NCBI GenBank assembly: GCA_027596945.1
Contig: JADGJH010000507.1
Coordinates: forward strand, 1 to 17,696
Length of the DNA: 17,696 nucleotides
DNA from: Physocladia obscura
Lineage: Eukaryota > Chytridiomycota > Chytridiomycetes > Chytridiales > Chytriomycetaceae
Direction: 5' to 3'
Numbering within the stretch: position 1 is the first letter of the stretch; each line of letters starts with the position of its first letter. Shown here one piece after another: positions 1 to 8,245 of this stretch. The position numbers were made by a program, and so were the translations under genes. Below the pieces are notes generated by a model, which was not told where the DNA came from, made no database searches, and saw only the letters and a list, made by a program, of their open reading frames with translations.

Positions 1-117
1 GATGCACCATATGGCGGTGATTATGGATATGGCTACAATGATTACAACAATTATGACAGTGGATATAATTCCTATGGCGATTATGACAGCTATGGATATG
101 GCTATGGTCGCAAGTAA
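1..117 (+). CDS. 3' end of a gene for a Tyr/Gly/Asp/Asn-rich protein (partial)
   Basis: Frame 1 is open from the window edge to a TAA at 115-117 and encodes the last 38 residues of a protein. The tail is made almost only of Tyr, Gly, Asp, Asn and Ser (motifs such as GYGYN, NNYDSGY) and ends in GRK. Low-complexity YG-rich tails of this kind are common at the C-termini of RNA-binding proteins (hnRNP-like RRM proteins) and other phase-separating proteins. No RRM or other folded domain lies inside the window, so the function is only a guess. A canonical AATAAA follows 42 nt after the stop, which supports a genuine gene end. Confidence 0.7.
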   Translation, partial: DAPYGGDYGYGYNDYNNYDSGYNSYGDYDSYGYGYGRK

Positions 118-158
118 TTGCGAAATTGTAAAATCTTTCATTTTATTTGTTGGAACCA

Positions 159-164
159 AATAAA
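159..164 (+). terminator. Poly(A) signal of the YG-rich gene
   Basis: AATAAA 42 nt after the TAA stop at 117, in an A/T-rich stretch. Position and sequence fit a 3'-end processing signal. Confidence 0.6.
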
Positions 165-1109
165 CACTTAAAACAAAAAATTTAACTTAAATAAATTTCT
201 GTTTTTTTATTTTTTTTATTGATAAATTCCTGAAAAAAAACTGACCAAAATCGTAAACAATCTGATGCCAGCAACAATTTCCTTGAAAAATTCAAACTAT
301 CTGTGGTTATGCAATATCATTTGCTCAAATTCTAGGTCTCAAACTGAAATCAGTTTATACAAATGAAAATTATATAGCAAGTTCACTTTGCGTTTGGAGT
401 CTGTTTCTTTTGAAAATTATAAATTATGCTCGTTATTTAATGAGTTTCTAAACTATTAAATAAAAATGCAATGAATAAATTTTCACGAAAAACTTCTTTA
501 AACTTTCCTAAACTTGAAATTTATCGTTTTTTGAAAAATTTCCTGTTTGAAATAAAAAATATTTTCACACATGCATGGCATGTGATTGATGTGGCTACTT
601 TATAAATTGTAAATTTCCTAAACTAACAATCCCATTAATTAAATGTATACCTGCTGCAAATATGAACAGGATAAAGCTGTAAAACAGATCACATCTTTTT
701 CAGTGAACTCTAGGCCATTTAATTTTGGTGTTTATAATATATTTTTCCTGTGCATTCATTTTGAAGTTTGATTTGCATTTTGTTAACATCTCAATGTTTT
801 TGAAGCTCAGTCAAAAATTTCCAATCATCCAAATTTCATAGAAATTAAGCCAGAGATTGCAATTCTTGTAAGTTAGGGAAAAAAATTCTTTTGGTACTCA
901 GGCATTTTGTTTGTTCAAGTTGCGCACAGGCAAAAGGAGTTGTGGCGATTTACTTGTTCGACTTCACGCCTTTGCTTTTCGCTGTACCTACTGCGCTGCT
1001 TTTAATCAAACACAATTGAAATGCAAGAGATTAAACACTGTAAAAAAATATATATAAAAAAGGTAATTTATCGTTTTTTGCTTGTAAAAAAGCTTACTTT
1101 AATTGCAAA

Positions 1110-1115
1110 TTTATT
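1110..1115 (-). terminator. Poly(A) signal of the F-box/ankyrin gene
   Basis: TTTATT on the plus strand, which is AATAAA on the minus strand, about 68 nt past the stop codon at 1183. Confidence 0.5.
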
Positions 1116-1182
1116 TTACTTTATGAGTCTGTATTGAACACATCCTTCACTTGTTATTATTTCACTTGTTATTATACTTGCT

Positions 1183-2451
1183 TCACTGTTTTATTTTGTT
1201 TTCAAGAATGATATGCTGTAGACGAATGTCTTCCAAAATAGGATTTGCGAGTAGCAACGCACGTTCAGCCAAATCTGTGGGTATTGATACACGAGAATCA
1301 GCGAGTAAAAGCCTGATAATATCTGTTTTTTCCTCAGTTACAGCATTCCTCAGACACCAATTATTTTCAGCGCATGGATCAACTCGACCGTCTAGCAACA
1401 ATAATTCAACAATTTCAGGAAAATTAAACCGAATAGCAAGCCTCAGGGAGATGTGATTGATATCGCATGGATTGCATTTTGGATTAGCAAGTAGTAGCTG
1501 GGCAATGAATTTATAGCCTTTGCGACAAGATTCTCTCAAACACCAGTTATCGTCAGCAGAACAGTCAACGCGAGGATCAGCGAGAAGAAGTTTAATAAAA
1601 TCGATTCGGTTATTTTGAACGGCTGCTTGAATGCAACTATTGCTGCTAGCAGAGGGATCGACGCGTGGATCTTCTAGGAGGAGCTTCATAACCTCAAAAT
1701 GGTTGTACCAAACAGCCTTTTTAATTGCATAATTATTATAGTCTCCGGGATCGCAGCGCGGATCTTTGAGCAGAAGCTTTACTACGTCAATATTTCCTAA
1801 CCGGCAAGAGTCACCGAGAGCTGCATTTTGACGTGCCGTTGGATCCACGGTAGGAAACGAAAGAAGGAAGGCGACAGTTAATGGACAACCCTGCATTGCG
1901 CACCAGCGGATAACGCGGTTGTCGTTTGCGGCCGCATCAAACAGTGGCATCTTGGTTATCATCTGAACCATACGGAAGTGACGCATTGAAGGTGAAGAAG
2001 GAGAATAAAGACTCCAGCGCAGCGGCCACATTAAATGCTCGTCGTAACCAGAGATTGCCCAGTTGCGACTTGACGTTCCTTCCCACTTCTCAGCGCGCAA
2101 AGTTTCGCTAAACACTGCCACGCAGTACGCAAAGGGCAGCTGTTGAAACTCGGCAAATTTGATACCAGACTCATCGAGATAATGCCACAGGGACGGCGCA
2201 TGCTGTTGTTGTTGTTGTTGTTTTTGTTGTTGTGGTTGTTGTTGTTGTTGTTGTTGGTGTTGTTGCTGTTGGGCCTGGAACCGCAGATGTCTCCGCGCAA
2301 ACATTACGTTGCCACCTGCTATTATTGCTGCAAACCGCCGACAAGTGAGCGCTGTATTCTTTAAGGTCGTGCTGCATACTGGAAGGTGTTCGAGTATCTG
2401 GTGCAGCAGCTCGTCTGGAAGCTTACAGATGTCAATAATGTGTTTGTCCAT
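1183..2451 (-). CDS. F-box and ankyrin-repeat protein with polyglutamine tract
   Basis: A single-exon 422-residue protein. Residues about 9-45 look like an F-box (LPDELLHQILEHLP, then a CRRF motif), the element that docks substrate adaptors on Skp1 in SCF ubiquitin ligases. Residues 59-84 are a Gln tract broken by His, Pro and Lys. From about residue 175 to 400 there are six or seven ankyrin-like repeats marked by the recurring unit D-P-R-V-D-P, then an N at the turn, then a helix ending L-L-L. The marker motif recurs at about 199, 230, 261, 292, 323, 354 and 385, an exact 31-residue period, shorter than the usual 33. Such F-box or bare proteins with 31-residue repeats are, as I recall, heavily expanded in chytrids. 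The likely role is as an SCF substrate receptor binding protein targets through the ankyrin face. The target is unknown. The start is the first ATG and directly precedes the F-box. Confidence 0.88.
   Translation of the reverse strand: MDKHIIDICKLPDELLHQILEHLPVCSTTLKNTALTCRRFAAIIAGGNVMFARRHLRFQAQQQQHQQQQQQQPQQQKQQQQQQHAPSLWHYLDESGIKFAEFQQLPFAYCVAVFSETLRAEKWEGTSSRNWAISGYDEHLMWPLRWSLYSPSSPSMRHFRMVQMITKMPLFDAAANDNRVIRWCAMQGCPLTVAFLLSFPTVDPTARQNAALGDSCRLGNIDVVKLLLKDPRCDPGDYNNYAIKKAVWYNHFEVMKLLLEDPRVDPSASSNSCIQAAVQNNRIDFIKLLLADPRVDCSADDNWCLRESCRKGYKFIAQLLLANPKCNPCDINHISLRLAIRFNFPEIVELLLLDGRVDPCAENNWCLRNAVTEEKTDIIRLLLADSRVSIPTDLAERALLLANPILEDIRLQHIILENKIKQ
2200..2277 (-). repeat. CAA/CAG trinucleotide-rich (polyQ) tract
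   Basis: On the plus strand this reads as repeated GTT with interruptions. In the coding frame it gives about 26 mostly Gln residues between the F-box and the ankyrin region. The other two minus-strand frames are also open here, giving poly-Asn and poly-Thr shadows, so only the frame joined to the F-box and ankyrin domains is meaningful. Such tracts change length by slippage, so the length may vary between isolates. Confidence 0.9.
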
Positions 2452-3514
2452 TTTTTGAATCTGATCACACTTGAAAAAAAGTTAGATTGTTTAATGTGGC
2501 ATTCCCCCTCTTACTTTAAGTATGGAAAATCAAACTACTGCCGTCGATGTGGTATACTAGTAGCTTAAAGATAGAAGGAGAAAATTTGGAAAAATGGAAA
2601 AATGCAAAAATTCTAATACCAGCTAATTTATAAGGGGAGTTGTGATAAATTTTCAAAATGCAAGTATTTCATACAATAATTTTCTTTAGAAGGTGGATCA
2701 AACTGGAAACATAAAGAAAAAAATTGGAAGTATTTGCTGAACGCTACTTCATTTGTTACTCAGAAATTTGGTCCAACTGTTGAATTCAGGATTTATTCTT
2801 TAAAAAAAATAATTGGAAAACATAAAAACCAGACGGAAAATACAATTGAAGACTAAAACCTATTATCCCAAGTTCTTCCGCCCTTTATACTGGCAATAAT
2901 TCTGTTTGCTGATGTTAGTTCTTCCAAAACATATCTCATGCTTGCTCCCCTATCCTCATATTCTCTCTTAAAAATATTGCTTTTATTGATTTTTTGAATT
3001 AACAATACTATAACGCCATAATATATCCAGTAAAGCTTGGAGTTTAATTTTCACCCACGGGTGGCTTACATGACATGTGAAATAAGCACTTCTTTTCAAA
3101 TAAAAATTCTATTTTGCACCTTGCTCATACATATACTTGACAAATATTTTTTTAAAATAATTTGACCAAAGACAGATCTGGAGACTAAAATTGTCGTGGG
3201 AACAATTCAAACAAGAAGAAACAATAAAAAGCATTACATCAATAAAGTTTGATTTCCTTTGTTTTTCTTCATTTTCGAAGCTGTGCAAGTGTTCAACCTT
3301 GCCATGCTGCACTTTTTTTTTCTCTCTGGTGTATGATTCTCCTGTTTCCTATTTTAATTTTTTTTTTAAATCTGATCAGTCGGCTGTATTAAATATTTGC
3401 AAAAAAACTACTAAAACAATTTTACTAAGAGTTCAAATTGATGTGAAGCAATCAAAATTTGATTCTAAAAAAAGCTTCCCAAAAAAAAGAAAGACAAAAA
3501 ACTGTATTCCAACC
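2452..3514. other. AT-rich spacer with one possible minus-strand exon
   Basis: About 1 kb between two divergently oriented genes, expected to hold both their promoters. Most is A/T-rich with T- and A-runs. The only coding-like stretch I found is on the minus strand at 2853-2976, listed separately. No RNA gene was recognised. Confidence 0.45.
2853..2976 (-). CDS. Possible terminal exon of an unrecognised gene (fragment)
   Basis: On the minus strand a frame ending in TAG at 2855-2853 is open back to a TGA at 3053-3051, 66 codons. Its last 40 or so codons have a balanced, protein-like composition (pieces such as REYEDRGASMRYVLEEL and GGRTWDNRF), unlike the surrounding A/T-rich DNA. A minus-strand AATAAA lies at 2797-2792, and a possible splice acceptor (TTTTTAAG) sits just upstream of the coding-like part. 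There is no obvious start codon or upstream exon. It could be the remains of a dead gene or a chance open frame. No family is recognised. Confidence 0.25.
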
Positions 3515-4807
3515 ATGATGTCGTCCATTATACTATTTACTGCCGCAGCCGTTTTTGTCACGGCGCAAAATAACACCCAACCTGGGTTACCGGCGGGATG
3601 CTTGGGCAGCTGTAAGAGCATTAGAAATTCTCGGACTTGAACTCCATTTTCTTTTTTTTGAACCTGCATTTATTCACTGTTTTTTCTTAATATCCCACAC
3701 AGATCCGGATATTGGAGAATGTGAAGCTAATAATTGGTATATTTCGACGCCTGATCCGTGTTATCCACTGGACGGTGTACCAAGGTACCCAATTTGAAGA
3801 AACAAAAAAAAAACGGCAAGTAACTTCATCACAAATTCTAATCGACTTCTTTATCGAATATTTTATCAGACCAGGACAGCAAGTGTATATTCAAGACGAA
3901 TTAAACTTTTGCATCAATCTGCCGGACCCGGATTCCATTGCCCTTGTAAGAAAGAGATGTTACTTCTTTTTTTGATTGCACAAGCCGAAAATCTTTGTCA
4001 AAAAAATTTTTTCCAACATCAAAAATCATCTATAAAAAAAAAAACAGCAAGAAGACTTTTACAGTCAAGGAAAATTGCCAACGATTCTTGATGGCGAAGG
4101 ATACGTGCGGGCGTTCTGTTTCGGATCTTACCTCACTCCCGACGCGAAAAAAATTCCGGTAGGTGGAATTCAATCGGCAAACGTGATTGTCAGCGATGAT
4201 TACCTGCAAGTATGGGGATTCATGAACTGCGATATTTTGAACATCAATTGTACGATGGATGGACCGGAATCATTTTCTGACGCTGGACAATGTAAAGTCA
4301 AAAACACTCAATTTTCGCAATAAATAATCAAAATACTGTTTTTTGACAGACGACACGGCACCGTACCAAAACTGCGGAAAAGAGCCGTACTCAGGAACAG
4401 ATCCGACAAAACACCCAACCATGCCATACTACGTGGAGCAAGCTGGACATGGTGGCACCGACCAATTTGGCGAAGACCGACCGATTTACTGCATGCGCAT
4501 TTGTACAGGCACCGACAACTGTCCTGTCACAGAAGACACGGCCGGGTGCCGCACTACAATGGGAATTGATTTCACTCAGGCGTATGGATTCACGTATCAG
4601 GATAATCGCAACGGTGTCACAGGACCTGTGATCACTTCGAATTATACTGTTCCAACAACAACGACAGCGGTCGCGACTACTGTGGGGACAAAGACTTCTG
4701 TTGCGAGTCAGAGCACAACTGTTGCTTCTACAACCTCCTCAGGCGCATTGGGAATGAGTGTGGTTGTTGTACAGTTTTTCATTTTCCCAGCTCTCTTTAT
4801 TATTTAA
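3515..4807 (+). CDS. Secreted GPI-anchored fungal protein, five exons
   Basis: Exons 3515-3611, 3703-3784, 3870-3945, 4048-4291 and 4350-4807 join into a 318-residue protein. Introns are 58-102 bp with GT-AG ends and the frame is continuous at every join. Residues 1-17 are a signal peptide (hydrophobic core, predicted cut after FVTA). The mature part has scattered cysteines and motifs such as FCINLPDP, GEGYVRAFCFGSYLTP, CGKEPYSG and YCMRIC. From memory these resemble a conserved uncharacterised secreted family of Mucoromycota and Basidiomycota. About 60 residues near the C-terminus are Thr/Ser/Val-rich, as in O-glycosylated stalks, followed by a small-residue site (SSGALG) and a hydrophobic tail, typical of GPI attachment. 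It probably sits on the cell surface or wall. Function is unknown. The start is at 3515, where two ATGs lie in tandem after AACC. The upstream open frame lacks another good start. Confidence 0.82.
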
Positions 4808-4882
4808 CGCCTACTCTAGTTTTTGAACCTCTTTATTGTCATTGGACGGAAATATATTATTGTATGTTTTAAAAAATTGGCA

Positions 4883-4888
4883 TTTATT
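4883..4888 (-). terminator. Poly(A) signal of the coiled-coil gene
   Basis: TTTATT on plus (AATAAA on minus) about 46 nt past the stop at 4934. It lies in the 126-bp gap between two convergent genes, so the 3' UTRs of the two transcripts probably overlap. Confidence 0.5.
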
Positions 4889-4933
4889 TTAATGATTTTC
4901 ATGTCAATGCAAAAATGGGATAACAAATAAACT

Positions 4934-6169
4934 TTAATGGGCTTCGTTTAATGTGGACCCACTGTTGCTGCTTTTTAAACTTTTTTGGGCCACGATATGA
5001 GCAGCAACAGGCGTATACACAACCGAATCAGAACCAGCCTGTGGAACTGGACTAGTCTCAGCAGCAAGAGCGGCAGCAACGGCAGCAGCAGCACTCACAG
5101 AGCCGGTGTTAGAATTCCTGGAGCTGGGCCGCGATAAGGAAGCAAAATGACTCAATTTTGCAAGAGAATTTGAGATACCAAGATTCGGGATTGCAGTCAA
5201 AGTGCTTGAGAGTCTGAAGCTAGCTTTAGTGGAGGTGGGCGAGCCTGGCGTGGCGGTGCCGCTGGAAACTCGACGTGGATGTGGAAGGTTTGAGTTGATG
5301 ATATCGCTTGGAGAGTTGGTGTGAGAATGTGAGTCGGCTGACGAAGTTGAGTCGACCAGCTTAGCTTCCAGAGCGTCAATGCGTGAAGAGGTGAATGCAA
5401 GAGTAGAATCAATGCTGTCCAGCCTTTCGAGGATCACTGATATGTCTGCAGACGATATTTTTGAAGGTGCCGCCGAGTTTACTGAGTTTAAGGGGCCATC
5501 GATATTGTTTTTGGTCCTTCGGCTGACACCAACAACGGCGACTTCCAACTCTGGAGATAGCGCATTTTTGGTTTTACTGTTTGCCGACGGATCTAAATGT
5601 TCTATTTGTTTGTGCAGTTGCTCTGTTTGCTGTTGATTTTCCCGCAACGAAAGCACAGATAATCTTCGTTCGACGAGACCCAAACGTTCGAAAACAAGCT
5701 CGAGACGACGCAAAACTTCTTCGTCGTGCGCGTCCTCAGCAGCAACCGTCTCAGCCAGTGCATCGCCAACAGCTTTGAAGCGCGCGTCGAGCTGCAAAGA
5801 AACGAGCATGGCAATCTCGTCTTTGGTAACTGCACTGGAGCTGGCCAAAGCGTAGAAGTTGTTGTATTCGCTGTAGTTCGTGCGTGCGTACGACGAAGGG
5901 GCCAGCGGAGAATGCGTGGAGGCCGGGGCGGATGCTCGGTCGCGCGGAGCCGGGGGGCGCGAAGGGGAATGGGACGGTGAGTTTGGGTTTGAGCTTGGGT
6001 TGAGTCTGTCAACACGGCGCTGGCTGGGCAGACCAAGGTCCCTGCGTTGTTCTTTTTGATGTTCACTGAGTGGATTCAGGATTCGCTGCAGCCGATTCGC
6101 CATTGCGCTTTGTTCCTTGTTGTTTGCTGTCCAATTTGAGTTTTCCAGAAATTTTTCTGCAAATTCCAT
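4934..6169 (-). CDS. Low-complexity protein with predicted coiled coils, function unknown
   Basis: An uninterrupted 411-residue frame with GC content clearly above its surroundings. The N-terminal 45 residues are charged and probably helical. Residues 55-100 are a Pro/Ser/Arg-rich disordered segment. Residues about 115-193 form a predicted coiled coil with regular Leu spacing (RRLELVFERLGLVERRL). A second short helical segment spans about 240-272 (ILERLDSIDSTL, RIDALEAKL). The rest is Ser/Thr/Pro-rich with an Ala run at 359-370 and Ser-Arg-Pro-Ser motifs that could be phosphorylation sites. I recognise no family. A scaffold or cytoskeletal adaptor would fit but is not shown. It converges on the GPI-protein gene. 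Confidence 0.75.
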   Translation of the reverse strand: MEFAEKFLENSNWTANNKEQSAMANRLQRILNPLSEHQKEQRRDLGLPSQRRVDRLNPSSNPNSPSHSPSRPPAPRDRASAPASTHSPLAPSSYARTNYSEYNNFYALASSSAVTKDEIAMLVSLQLDARFKAVGDALAETVAAEDAHDEEVLRRLELVFERLGLVERRLSVLSLRENQQQTEQLHKQIEHLDPSANSKTKNALSPELEVAVVGVSRRTKNNIDGPLNSVNSAAPSKISSADISVILERLDSIDSTLAFTSSRIDALEAKLVDSTSSADSHSHTNSPSDIINSNLPHPRRVSSGTATPGSPTSTKASFRLSSTLTAIPNLGISNSLAKLSHFASLSRPSSRNSNTGSVSAAAAVAAALAAETSPVPQAGSDSVVYTPVAAHIVAQKSLKSSNSGSTLNEAH

Positions 6170-6190
6170 CGTTTTATCGTGTTGAATAAA

Positions 6191-6271
6191 TTAGATATCC
6201 ATACTTAATTGATTTTCATGATCCGTTTTGTATTCTACTTCCGAAATTGTACTTTGCTTTGTAGCTGCCAT
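6191..6271 (-). other. Possible upstream ORF (26 codons) before the coiled-coil gene
   Basis: On the minus strand an ATG in fair context (GCGATGGC) at 6271 opens a 26-codon frame whose TAA is at 6193-6191, 21 nt before the ATG of the coiled-coil gene at 6169. If the transcript starts upstream of 6271, this would be a translated leader ORF. I could not join it in frame to the main ORF by splicing: the tempting acceptor TTTGCAG at the start of the main ORF gives the wrong phase. Confidence 0.3.
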
Positions 6272-6527
6272 CGCAAAAACCCTCGCTTTCAACTTTTTTT
6301 TCTTTTGGCGGGTTGAAATTTTTGCTCTTGCACTATTTGAAAGTCTTTGCCATTGCGCATTTTGCACTAAATAAAACATTTGGAAATTTTTCTCGCTATT
6401 CAGATTTTTTTCCAAAACAAAATGCCATTAACTGTTATTTAACATATATTCAGTTTGTATAACATAATTTATTTCTAAATCCAACAGGCAAGAATGGCCA
6501 ATAAAAATAAAATTAATTGAATTACAA

Positions 6528-6790
6528 ATGCATTGTGTGGTGCTCCTGAACTTCAAGGTGAAGACTTTATTTGGTGCTATTGAGCAGTTGAACCCTTATG
6601 CAAGCATTCCATCACTAATGTGAACAAAGTTATTCCAGTTTTTCCTCCTGAAAGCATTGCCAATCTGTAGAAGAAGCAATACCAATTTGCAAAATAAATC
6701 AAAGACCTTTATGACAAAGCAAATATGGCTCAAAAATGTCACAAAGCATCACAAGAAACAACAAAGAACAATCAAACATTTATTTTCTGA
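6528..6790 (+). pseudogene. Decayed coding fragment, possibly Myb/SANT-like
   Basis: An ATG at 6528 opens 31 codons containing TLFGAIEQLNPYASI and then a TGA. A neighbouring frame continues with VNKVIPVFPPESIANL, a stop, and then a lysine-rich helix-like piece ending near IKDLYDKANMA. Read across the frame change, these segments follow the order of the Myb/SANT-like DNA-binding domain seen in many fungal transposon-associated genes: a helix with an NPYA-type turn, then a W/V-x-x-V helix, then a basic helix. Several stops and at least one frameshift make it non-functional. The assignment is by eye and weak. Its position next to a transposase relic is the main support. Confidence 0.3.
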
Positions 6791-7057
6791 GCATAAGGCA
6801 TATGGTTGAGCACTGAAACTAAATAAAACTGTTATTCAGGGCTTTCAACAGGACTTGTGACCCTTTTCTGTTGAGTGTATTGTAGGTTTGGTTTCTGAGA
6901 AAATTGACATTGATCAATCAAACTCAGACAATGATATAAAAACATCAATTCTTTATTTATTAGCAAAAAATGTGAAACTGATGGCAAGTAGTGATTGGGG
7001 TGTTGTTTTTTTGTTTTGTTTTGAAAATCAGAAATGAATAAAAGCAAAAACAAACAG

Positions 7058-7063
7058 TTTATT
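7058..7063 (-). terminator. AATAAA directly after the transposase relic
   Basis: Minus-strand AATAAA beginning 2 nt after the TGA of the decayed transposase frame. It would have served as the element's poly(A) signal. Confidence 0.35.
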
Positions 7064-7064
7064 T

Positions 7065-7983
7065 TCAACAATATCCCACAACTTTAATTGACTGTTTATA
7101 TCCAATTTGTGGATCAAATTTGCCTGCAAACTCATACCCATACTTTTTGAAAATTGGCCTGAAGTCAAAATCCCTGAATTCAATCAAAGATCAAGCAGTG
7201 AATACAAGGTTTGTGGCAGTCACAGATTCTTCTTTATAATTGCCTTGCAGCTTTTTCTTGAACATTCCACAGAAAACCTCAATAGGATTGAAGGATAGGC
7301 AATAAGCAGGTAAGAAATTTGGAGTTAGCTGTGGTGATTGATGAATTTGAGCCCCATTCATGATCCATACCAAGTTTTTGCCAGGATACTGCTGAACCTT
7401 GTCAGATTATGCAAGTTGCATGTAAAAAAATGCAAAAATTTGATTTCTTCTCTGACACACAGTCGGAGCTGACAAATGAGAGCAGGGAAATTTGGAAAAG
7501 CCACTTGTATTCACCTGAAAACAGTAGTTTTGAGCCTTTGACTGCATATCCACAATGGCAAACCATCTTTTAGGTATTAAATGAAAGTTCATCAACCTGA
7601 CAATATTGTCAGGTGACCACTTAACTTTATTTATCTCAAGGTTAAATTGCATCATGTCAGCATTTTTGATATGCATTGCATGCCTCACCAACAATTTCTA
7701 AGTGAAATTTGCTCAATGTGAAAGTGAACTGAGCTTTGTTTAAGACAGAGAGCAAGTACTGCATGAAGTATTTGATGATCCAGACTTTTTGAATAGTCTA
7801 AAACTTCTTGTCCAGGACTTCAGCTTTTTTTTGTTCCAGAGATTGAGTCTGTTCAAATTGGTTGCCAATGGTTTATAATAAATGCATCTGATCTGAGACT
7901 GTTGCATATGGTGGAAGTAGTAGTTGTACAGGGTGTATGCTATTATGTTTGCACTTGTGTGTTTTGATTGAACTTGTACTCAT
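7065..7983 (-). pseudogene. Decayed Tc1/mariner-superfamily (IS630-type) DDE transposase
   Basis: Translating the minus strand in sections gives a degenerate transposase of about 306 codons, close to the family's usual 300-350. The order is: a basic N-terminus from ATG 7983 (then LLPPYATVSDQ), helical segments with stops, a first catalytic motif DELSF (Asp codon 7593-7591), a GYAVKG piece with LLFSGEY, then NGAQIHQSP followed by LPAYCLSFNPIE (7289-7278), and a C-terminal stretch ending FDPQIGYKQSI before TGA 7067-7065. NPIE preceded by a LPxYxxxxNPIE pattern is the hallmark of the third acidic residue in IS630/Tc1 transposases. The second catalytic Asp, expected in the M-D/N-G/N-A-x-I-H motif, reads Asn here (AAT at 7358-7356). 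In-frame stops and at least three frame changes show it is dead. Terminal inverted repeats and a TA target duplication could not be found by eye. Its frames are otherwise the same strand as the adjacent AhpD-like gene, 262 bp away. Confidence 0.72.
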
Positions 7984-8245
7984 CTTTTTCCAAATCATTT
8001 CAACAAAAACAACAATGTTGAAAAATTTTAAATTCTTTTTTCTATCTTCAAATTTCTTACTCATAAATCTTAAATAATAAACTGAAAAAGGATTTATGTA
8101 TTTTATCTTCAAAATTATTACAAGCAAACTCAAAAAAGCAAAAAACAAAACCGTAAATCCAAGCATCAGGATAGTTAGTTGTGCACAAAACTGAATAAAA
8201 AATAAACACACTGAACTAAAGACAAACCAACCAAATAAGTAACTT

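Larger units (their letters stand above)
118..1182. other. AT-rich intergenic region, no supported gene
   Basis: About 1 kb between the YG-rich gene and the F-box/ankyrin gene, which converge on it. Apart from the poly(A) signals at its two ends I see only A/T-rich sequence, a short GC-richer island around 925-1005, and a 17-bp palindrome at 568-584. Reading frames across the GC island are short and lack plausible starts or splice sites. Confidence 0.5.

Noticed and set aside
568..584. 17-bp palindrome CACATGC-ATG-GCATGTG
   Set aside because: It is a perfect 7-bp inverted repeat, but too short and isolated in AT-rich spacer to assign to a regulator or RNA, and it is expected by chance over this length.
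925..1005. GC-richer island whose minus strand reads a short basic peptide ending KSNK
   Set aside because: The frame meets a stop within about 30 codons upstream, has no ATG, no convincing splice acceptor and no poly(A) signal nearby.
2031..2377. Minus-strand ORFs rich in Asn or Thr and a plus-strand Leu-rich ORF overlapping the F-box gene
   Set aside because: They are shadow frames of the CAA/CAG-rich polyglutamine tract. Only the frame that continues into the F-box and ankyrin repeats carries domains.
5602..6066. 154-residue minus-strand ORF and several plus-strand ORFs inside the coiled-coil gene
   Set aside because: They overlap a longer, better-composed frame in a locally GC-rich region where spurious open frames are expected. 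They have no recognisable motifs.
7927..7960. ACAGGGTGTATGC as a possible Tc1-type terminal inverted repeat
   Set aside because: Its orientation would start an element to the right, away from the transposase relic, and it lies inside the relic's N-terminal coding part. No matching inverted copy was found.
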